A stretch of 64,000 nt of DNA from Hordeum vulgare subsp. vulgare (Eukaryota > Streptophyta > Magnoliopsida > Poales > Poaceae). The notes under the pieces were generated by a model. It made no database searches, was not told where the DNA came from, and was given only the letters and a program-made list of their open reading frames with translations. Both the position numbers and the translations under genes were made by a program. Below, in pieces: positions 57,401-64,000 of the stretch. Location of the stretch: assembly GCF_904849725.1 (NCBI RefSeq), contig NC_058522.1, positions 439,423,529-439,487,528 on the forward strand, in the 5' to 3' direction. Position 1 is the first letter of the stretch. Each line of letters starts with the position of its first letter.

Positions 57401-59354
57401 GTCGGGAGGAGCTTGGACCAGTCAAACGAGATGCCCTGGTGCTCTGAGATACTAAGAAACGGTCGGATGGGGTCTAGAGGAAAGAAACAAAGCGCAGAGC
57501 ACCCATACTGCAGGCCAGAGTGGTGGTCACCACGGTCACCTGTTCCTACAGGGTCCAAATGGCCAGTCCAACTTGTCTGGGAGGTGGGGCATGGTACCTG
57601 GAAGGTGATTGAGGAGTTTGGTTGCAAGTGGAGTTGATTTGATCGGCTCTTGACCGAGGTAAACATTTCAGCAGGAAACTACGGGCTGAAACAAATGGTT
57701 TTTACAGGCAGGGATGGGAGGTGAAACCATGTCCTCGAGCATGTGGTATGGAAGGACTACACACCTGCAAAAATTCAGCTCAAGAAAAGAAGTGTAGCTA
57801 GCACTTGCTGTACAAAGCTAATTTTCAGCCAGAAATGAACTTGAAGAGGTGCTGCTCATTTTTCCTACATGAGCATGCCATCTCTTGGTTCTAAATGAAG
57901 CTTTGGCATAGAATAGATGCTCTGGAAAGAGTTGGGGGCTTTGGGTTAAGCAGAAGCATGGGAAGAGACGTAAAATAGTGATTCCAAGGGTGAAAATGAA
58001 AGAAAGTTACAAAGGTTCCTTCCCCAATAATTGACCAGTGGCCATGGAGATGTTACTGGAGATAAAATGTAACTATATGAGGCTGTGGTAGAAAGTTGAG
58101 CTCAAGGGAAAAAGTGGAAGGGGCAAAAGAAGCCAAATTAGTGAGTGCACACAAGGTGTTTGATTTGTGGTTGGGCTACTAGATGAAATCCAATGGCTAT
58201 GAATTTTTACAGGATCAAATAATATATGAAAATAGGCTTGCACACCAAATTTGGGATTTGCTGGAGAAGTTTTCCAATGTAGACTTGGAAAACCCTTGAA
58301 ATGGGCAGAAATGAATATCTGCTTATGACCCTATTCAAATAAATTCCCACAAATCCAATATTTGGTGTAGGGGCATTATTTGAGCATTAAGGCATGCACA
58401 AAAAGTTTGACGTCAATTGGAGAAACTTTATAATGTAAAGTTTACTAAATTCAGAAATCAACAGAGAGGGTTTTGAGGGTCTTAGGACAAGTTCTTCTAT
58501 TCTCCTTGGTGTACCACTTAGAGTGGATGCCTTATTGGAGTATTGGAACATGTCGACCAAATAGGAGCACAATTGGAGTCACTTCACAAAGTAGAGCTGC
58601 TCAAATTTGATTCTGGACAGATAGGGTTTTAGAGTGATTTGGGAGTCAAATCAACCTGTATTAAAATGAAATTTGGCAAGCTCATCAAGAATATCATAGA
58701 TGACATGCTAGAATTTTACTGGAATTTATTGAGAATATTTCTTATAGAAATATTCCAAAAGCTTCAAATAGACAGGAATGGTTTTGGAGGGATTTGCCCA
58801 ATATTTTGAACATGACCATGTGTTGAAACTCATAAATATGGAATAAATATATCCACTCAGTTCCCCTAAATTTTCTTAAATATTTTGAAAGCAATAAAAA
58901 TAACTTCCCTTCATAGGAGTCCATTTCTCGCCTCACAAAGAGGCTTTTAAGTAAAATAATAAAATAACTTTTAAAATAATAATATGATGGTTTTTGGAAG
59001 ACATTTTGATAATAGGTTTTAAATAAAAGTATTGGTGCAAAATAAATTCCCTAATTTGAGGACATGTAGTACAAACCTCATCTTAGGGTTTTAAAAGTTT
59101 AATTCAAAGAAATGCTTTTTGGTGAAAATAGATATTTATCCTAAACACATGGCATGATCATTAGGCACGAGATCATGGAATGAGGAGGTGATTAGGAGGA
59201 TGGCAAGAATTAATGGGAATCAATCACATGCATTCAAGCAAACAGGCAAACAATAGTCACTCCAAGCATCACAAGCACTCACAATTTTTTTTAATTGGTC
59301 CTAATTTTTGAAATAAGTTCATTAGTCAGGAAGGCCAAAAACTGGGGTGTCACA
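54413..59354 (-). repeat. LARD 5' LTR (4942 bp)
   Basis: Partner of 11484-16420, colinear over the whole length with small indels. The TATA-like site at 56019-56028 and the GC-rich block at 56650-57440 are conserved. Frames in it correspond to frames in the partner and are not independent evidence of coding. Confidence 0.95.
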
Positions 59355-59359
59355 TGCGG
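59355..59359. repeat. Target-site duplication of the LARD, right copy (tgcgg)
   Basis: Matches 11479-11483. Confidence 0.95.
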
Positions 59360-59502
59360 TTCTCGAGGCGACTGAGCTCAAGACCCGCAACAAGACTGCC
59401 AAATTTCTCAAGGTGCAATGGTCACACCATTCCGATAAAGAGGCCACTTGGGAACGTGAGGATCACCTCCGTTCTGAATTCCCAGAGTTCTTTCAGTCTT
59501 AG
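59360..59502 (+). pseudogene. Outer gypsy pol, last piece (chromodomain-like end)
   Basis: The frame reads LEATELKTRNKTAKFLKVQW, then HSDKEATWEREDHL and a stop TAG at 59500-59502. The VxW...EATWE pattern is the chromodomain-type tail that guides integration in chromoviruses. It continues in phase from the piece ending at 11483. The purine-rich GTGTGGGAGAG (59527-59537) next to the LTR is the polypurine tract. Confidence 0.85.
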
Positions 59503-60346
59503 ATCTCGGATCGAGATCTTTTTGTAGTGTGGGAGAGTTTGTAATGCCCCAAGAGTGTAACTTGCCATATTGGAACCTTCTGTATGTGGGTCCATCTTGT
59601 CATTGCCATGAGAGCTCAATGCATGTGTTATTTCATGTGATGTCACCTTGTCTTGTTTCCCTTTTGTATTCATGCATCCATTCATCCATGCCTATAGTGT
59701 TTGTTGCCTTGTGATCATATGTATGTGCTGTGATGATGTGATGTTGATAAGTGAGATGATGTGGAGTAGTGTTGTTTGAAAGTAGGAAGCTCTATGTTAG
59801 TTTGCAATAGGATTCAAAACCTTCTTCCTCTCATTTGTCTCAAGCCCAATATTCACTTGCTCCTTCCCTGTTTTAAAAATGTCCATGTTTTAGTATGTTT
59901 TGTGGTGGATGTGAGGCTATGGTTTTAATGATTTGAAACTTTGTTTGAGAGGTGCAAATATTCACAAAATAGAGGATTAAATTCTGTTTTGTAAATATTT
60001 AGTTGCTCCAAATATTCCTTTTATATTTTATTCAAATAGGTCATAATTCCTTATGACCAGGGGTATTTTTGCTTTATTTTTTAGCATCACAGTTTAGCCT
60101 GTGTATTTATTTTTCTTTGTCTGCGTTGGTTTTAAATAAGAAACCCCAGAGGGTTTCTTTTCTCTTACCTGTCGCCAAGATAGGCCACTTCCCCCTCCCG
60201 AGGCCCATTCCTCCTCTTTGTTTCCCCGTGACAGCCCAGGCGCGCCACCTTCCCCTTCCTCCTGACGCCGTCGCCCTTGTGCACGCTTTCCGTCAGAACT
60301 TCAGGAGAGAGCGAGCGACGCCGTGAGGCTCACGGACGTCGAGGCC

Positions 60347-60355
60347 CCTATTTAT
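60347..60355 (+). promoter_or_regulatory. TATA-like box of the outer gypsy LTR
   Basis: CTATTTATC followed by a C-rich leader about 30 bases on. Confidence 0.4.
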
Positions 60356-61047
60356 CCTCGGCGTGTGTGCCCCCCTTGGCCTAGGGTTCCGCGTCCCCCT
60401 CCTTGCGCCGCCACCTCTCCTCCATCTCCTTCTTCCTCCCCAGGTAAGCTCTCTGTAGATCAGGTAGCAGAGAGAGAGAGAGGTAGCACGCCACCCTCGT
60501 CCACCGCGCATCCCTTGCCTCCGGCGCCGACCAACATGTCAGGGAGCTCGGGGAAGGCCCCCGCATTCCATTCCCATCATCGGTGAGGCCGGGGAGCGAC
60601 CACACTGACGGGCAGTTCCTCCTCTCCGGTGTGTTCCCGGCGGCCTCGACCCCTGATTCGGTTCTGCAACACGTCGTCGTCAGATCGTCTTCACGCACCT
60701 CCCTCCGATCGTATCGCCCTCTTCTTCTTCCCCCCGGTGAGGCTGCCCTCTTCCTCCCTTCCCACTCGTTAGATCTGCCTAGGGTTCTTTGTCGTGCTTC
60801 TCTGATCAGAAAAGAGAACGTCTGGTTCCATGTGAGGTGTTGTGTGTATGTGCTCTTCTCGTCCCGTTCCTGAGGGCAGACGTCCCACGCAGTAGGAGAG
60901 GTAGCCGTAGGTGATTCCTCTGGCGCAGCAGTAGAGTAGAAGGCCTTGCTCCGGTGGCGTTGATGCCGTCGTCCCTCTGTGCAGAGCAGAGCAGGGCGAT
61001 CTATGCTCTGGTTTAGATTACCTTGTAGAATCCCTGTGTTCTGTCGA

Positions 61048-61130
61048 GTATCCGTTCGTAGCCAGTGGTTTGCAGTGCGTGTGTTGGTTTGAGGGTGTGG
61101 GTTCGAGCCCCAGCGACAGCACCCCTTTTT
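61048..61130 (+). other. tRNA-like module 1 in the gypsy LTR
   Basis: An A-box-like TAGCCAGTGG (61059-61068), a B-box-like GGTTCGAGCCC (61100-61110) and a T5 run (61126-61130). The gap between boxes is 31 bases, as in tRNA genes. The T-arm has three good pairs and a 7-base loop TTCGAGC. No full cloverleaf forms. Confidence 0.5.
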
Positions 61131-61200
61131 GGTGTTAATTTCGGCACAGTAGCGCATAGGAACAGCTTACCCTGCTTCCCTCCTTGGTTCCGTCGAGCCA

Positions 61201-61286
61201 GAGAGACTTAGCATAGTGGTGTGTGGTGGTTTGTTGGACCAGGGGGTCTTGGGATCGAATCCCAGGCTAGCCCCTTTTAGTTTTTT
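61201..61286 (+). other. tRNA-like module 2 in the gypsy LTR
   Basis: An A-box TAGCATAGTGG (61209-61219), a B-box GGATCGAATCC (61252-61262, one change from consensus) and T runs at 61275-61278 and 61281-61286. The boxes are 32 bases apart. The T-arm pairs TTGGG with CCCAG around ATCGAAT. An anticodon-arm-like hairpin (TGGT/ACCA, 7-base loop) lies at 61227-61241. The acceptor ends do not pair, so it is not a working tRNA gene. Confidence 0.55.
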
Positions 61287-61429
61287 GCATTCCTTTTTGA
61301 TGTTTGGCATTTGCTTGCTATACTATTTTCTGTGGTATGCTCTACAGCACCTGTGGAATTTATTTTTACCTCACCACCAGTATGCAACACCTTGTTTATG
61401 TTGCTAGAAATGCATGTGTAGAGATATGT

Positions 61430-61830
61430 GTGGTGTAACAATGTGTGTGTATTAGCTTGTGGGTTTTGCACTAGAATAGTTATGCATGTGTGTGTGTGTT
61501 TCTCATGGGCATGATGATGAGCTTATGCACTAGCTTGTGAAAGTGTGTGAGTGTGTGTGTGTGTGTGGGTTCACCCCCTCCCCACATACTTTGTGGTGTA
61601 GGAGTAGTGGTTCTTATGTGTGTGTGTATAGTTGTTCATGTGATGTTGTGTGTGTCTCACACATGCCCAAGGCATGGTGTGCCTTGATGATCACATGTGC
61701 AAGCTTGTGTGTGTAGGTGTAGGAGTGCATATGTGAGTGTAAGCTAGTGTGTGTGAGATAACTAGCATGTGTAGGTGATATTATGTGTGTGCTTGTTGTA
61801 TGTGAGAGTGTGGTGTTGTGCTAAGGCACA
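61430..61830 (+). repeat. GT-rich low-complexity stretch
   Basis: Interrupted TG repeats, longest at about 61543-61567, with recurring CATGTG and AGTGTG words. Confidence 0.85.
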
Positions 61831-62269
61831 TGAACATGAGGTCTACCCCTCATGTGCACCATGGGTTTTGTGAGAGTGTGCAAGTGCATGTGTAGGTGGT
61901 GTTCTAGCGAGAAGCACATGTGATGATGCACTATTCACCTCTATGTATTCCATGTAGATTTTCCTTTCAAGTTTGTGCCTATTTGTTCTATGCAAGTGCC
62001 TATTTATTTTATATGTTTTTGGGGTAGAATCATCCCAGGAATCCAATGGTGGGTTTAGATTCCACTTTGTAACACTTTCTGGGAATGTCATATTTCTGTT
62101 TTGTTCAATGTTTAGAGCTTGGTTCCATGTGATGTGATGAGCCCAAGAGGTTGATTCCTTGTTGTGGCAGTAGAGGGTGAACCCCTCTACAACATGTTGG
62201 TTTTGTTTCATGCTTAGGAATTCATATGTGAAAGTTGTGCCTAGTCAAAGTAGGCATGTGGCTGAAAAT

Positions 62270-62760
62270 TCCAGTTTAGTGAAAAATCTATGATTTTCAC
62301 TAAGTCTGAGAAACTGTTGTTATTTTTCTTCCCTTGTAGTTGTGCTTGTAGAAGTTTATGTGTTGGGATTCAGCCCCTGCAATCAACTGAGAAGTTGTAG
62401 CTTTTGTGTTTGTTTAGCTCTCTCTCAATTTTCATTCCAGTTGGCTTCCTGTATATATTGTTTTGGGTGCTGTCAAAATGTTTCAGAGCATAAAGAGCTA
62501 GTGAGAAACTGAGATTTTCACTAAGTCCCTGAAAACTGATATTTTTGTCCAAGTTAGCAGCTGTAGATCTTTCTGTGTTAAACTACTTTGTATTATCTTT
62601 TTGCTCATGCTTGTAGAGATTTTGAATAGATTCTGCCACATATCTTATTTGGCACATTTGGGTGGCTGTAGGTGCTTTGCATGTAGCCCTCAAACTGCTA
62701 TGATGTTGTTTAGGACAGATTGTATAGTTTTGATGTTTTGATGTTTTGATGCTTGTGAGT
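62270..62760 (+). repeat. Degenerate LTR repeats
   Basis: The segment ATTTTCACTAAGTC with GAGAAACTG recurs at about 62293-62315 and 62501-62530, with GCTTGTAGA-type words near 62345 and 62610. Unit length is about 220 bases and copies are diverged. Confidence 0.5.
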
Positions 62761-63159
62761 GCATAGTTGATGGTGTGGTGATATTCCTTGCACCACCCCA
62801 TCCATACTTGTTTGTTTTGTGATTTGGCAACCTAGGAATACCAGAAGTATGACATTGGAGTGCGTTGTGATGGATTTGATACGTAGGTCTCCATTTCTTG
62901 TTTCGTTGTTTCCGGATGATCCGTAGTTCCGTTCGTAACGTTCTTTATATGCTTTTGCATCATTTTCGCGTGATGCATCTGTTCATGACATCTCCATGCA
63001 TGTCAAGATAGCTTAGAGTGCAGTTCTGTCCAGAAGTTGTATTTACTTCTCATGCATGTGCAAGTAGCTAGAATAGAGATGCATGTTCATTTTCGTCTCA
63101 TGCATCATGTGCTTGTTGCATCTTGTTGTGCTGTTGTTCATTGGATGCTATTTTTATGT

Positions 63160-63264
63160 TGGGTAGCACCGGGATTGGAGAATGAATACGTGGATCCGAG
63201 AGAGTACGTGCAGGACGAACAAGAGCAGTTCCAAGCTGAGGACATCACAGGCAAGATGATATGA
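63160..63264 (+). other. Short acidic frame in the gypsy LTR
   Basis: A frame ending NEYVDPREYVQDEQEQFQAE before a stop at 63264. It stands out as strongly acidic within otherwise low-quality frames. The start is unclear (63037 is possible but hydrophobic and unlikely). It may be an exon-like or chance feature. Confidence 0.3.
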
Positions 63265-64000
63265 CCTTGATTCCATCTCTAGACTTGTTATGCTAGATTC
63301 ACGTTTCCTTCGTCATATGCTCGCTGCCTACCACTGAAATAATTGCCTCCTGATATTGCCATGAAACCCAAACACTTAACCCTTCCCAGCAAATCTTGAA
63401 TGGCTAGGTAGGCTTTGCTCAACTTCTAATGTTAGCGTTGCTAGTTGCAGGTGCATTTGTCTCATGTGATAACATGAGCTTGATATCATTGTGTTAAATC
63501 TGTTATTTAATTAATGCACCTATATACTTGGTAAATAACGGAAGGCCTAGCCTTTTGCCGGGTGTTTTGTTCCGTTATTGCTGCCATAGTTACCGGCTAC
63601 CGGTGTTTGATTCCATAACTGGTCGCTCCTAACACGTTCGGGGTTGTTATGGGGCTCCCCTTGATAAATCGTGTAGTGTTAAGACTTGTCCGGCACGACC
63701 CAACATTGGTGTTAATTTGCTTATCACTTAATAATAATCTGCATAGGGAATAGCTACCCCGAGGATTTAATCAACAACCTGGGCCAGTGCTCCTCATGAG
63801 TGTTGGTCCAAATTGAGCAGACTATGGGGCCACCATAGGGCAACCTGAGGTTTGGTATACCCGTAGTGCGACTCATCCGTCGTGTCCTGAGACTGAGATA
63901 CGCGGCTCTTATCGGGGTCGTCGACACGATGGGAGGTCCTACTAGTCTTGTCTTACCTTAGCGATATATCTTGCGTATAGGAATCCCGGTGAAGCTTTGG

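Larger units (their letters stand above)
11484..59354 (-). mobile_element. Sukkula-like LARD (large retrotransposon derivative), full length, split by nested elements
   Basis: Two LTRs of 4.94 kb (11484-16420 and 54413-59354) flank an internal domain that sums to about 3.27 kb (16421-16467, 35137-37467, 53523-54412) after removing two nested elements. Read on the minus strand the element starts TGTGACACCCC and ends GGGGTCCCCACA. It has a tRNA-Met-type primer site next to the right LTR and a purine tract next to the left LTR, which fixes the orientation. No gag or pol motif occurs in the internal pieces. Very long LTRs with a conserved non-coding interior are the definition of LARDs such as barley Sukkula; that name is from memory of the family layout. 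It must have moved using proteins from a gypsy partner. Confidence 0.85.
11029..64000 (+). mobile_element. Outer gypsy (chromovirus-like) retrotransposon, internally deleted, host of the nested block
   Basis: Homologous LTR starts occur at 11029 and 59540 (both TGTAATGCCCCAAGAGTG). Between them lies the end of a gypsy pol gene, split by the LARD at 11484-59354. Upstream of the pol remnant the rest of the LTR, primer site, gag, protease, RT and most of integrase are missing. The chromodomain-like pol end followed directly by the 3' LTR fits a chromovirus (Tekay/Del type). The 325 comparable LTR bases differ at about nine positions plus one 8-base indel. The right end is outside the window. Confidence 0.8.
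59540..64000 (+). repeat. 3' LTR of the outer gypsy element, incomplete at the right edge
   Basis: Starts TGTAATGCCCC and runs at least 4.46 kb without a recognisable end. It holds a TATA-like CTATTTATC (60347-60355), a CT/GC-rich leader with several donor-like AGGTAAG and GGTGAGG sites (60443, 60580, 60736), two tRNA-like modules (61048-61286), a GT-rich stretch (61430-61830), degenerate repeats (62270-62760) and a short acidic frame (63160-63264). I cannot exclude that the last kilobase belongs to something else. Confidence 0.7.

Noticed and set aside
59360..59502. A host chromodomain gene
   Set aside because: It is the last part of gypsy pol, in phase with 11356-11483 and directly before a purine tract and LTR.
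60323..61157. Frames in the GC-rich leader of the outer gypsy LTR, including a 258-codon minus frame
   Set aside because: Low-complexity, arginine-rich and opposite to the LTR direction, with no recognisable domain.
61201..61286. A functional tRNA-Asn gene (GTT at the anticodon position)
   Set aside because: The acceptor ends do not pair, the D-arm is weak and the T-loop starts with A. It is described only as a tRNA-like module.

Overview
This window is a block of nested transposable elements from a large grass genome, most likely Triticeae (wheat, Aegilops, barley or rye). The reasons are Angela/WIS/BARE-type copia LTRs, an Athila-type gypsy element with long LTRs, a Sukkula-like LARD with LTRs of about 4.9 kb, and a copia element with Sirevirus features. 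These names rest on recognised terminal sequences and architecture, not on a database search. I see no host gene, rRNA, true tRNA gene or CRISPR array. Every long open frame belongs to a retroelement, and most are broken.

Layout, left to right. (1) 1-10550: minus-strand remains of a LINE. ORF2 runs off the left edge and ORF1 starts at 8618. A solo LTR (3340-5774) sits in ORF1, and an Athila-related LTR (8804-10462) sits in the tandem repeats at the LINE 5' end. A zinc-finger/RT-tail fragment follows at about 10600-11023. (2) 11029 to beyond 64000: a plus-strand gypsy element. Its 5' LTR fragment (11029-11355) is fused directly to the last part of pol, which is cut at 11483 and resumes at 59360. 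Its 3' LTR starts at 59540 and runs past the right edge. (3) 11484-59354: a complete minus-strand LARD inserted in that pol gene, with a perfect 5-bp target duplication (tgcgg), 4.9-kb LTRs, and about 3.3 kb of non-coding internal DNA split by two further elements. (4) 16468-35136: a minus-strand Athila-type gypsy element with gag, protease and a third ORF but no reverse transcriptase or integrase. (5) 26031-34626: a minus-strand Angela element inside the Athila 5' LTR (duplication cttca). (6) 37468-53522: a plus-strand Sirevirus-like copia element in the LARD internal domain (duplication ctttt), with gag, protease, integrase, RT and RNase H and a large extra 3' ORF. (7) 51239-53061: a solo Angela/BARE LTR inside the Sirevirus 3' LTR (duplication ctgtg).

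The nesting order gives relative ages, and LTR differences counted by eye agree with it: about 3-4 % in sampled stretches of the LARD, about 2.3 % for the Sirevirus and about 1.4 % for the inner Angela.

The most interesting signals concern expression of extra retroelement genes. In the Sirevirus, the 3' ORF is preceded by a G-box, a TATA box, a GC-rich leader with its own ATG, and a GT-AG intron whose removal keeps phase with the ORF. In the Athila element, the third ORF is preceded by an LTR-like module and a GT-AG intron. The outer gypsy LTR carries two tandem tRNA-like modules, each with A-box, B-box and T-run at tRNA spacing, which recalls how Cassandra elements carry 5S RNA in their LTRs.
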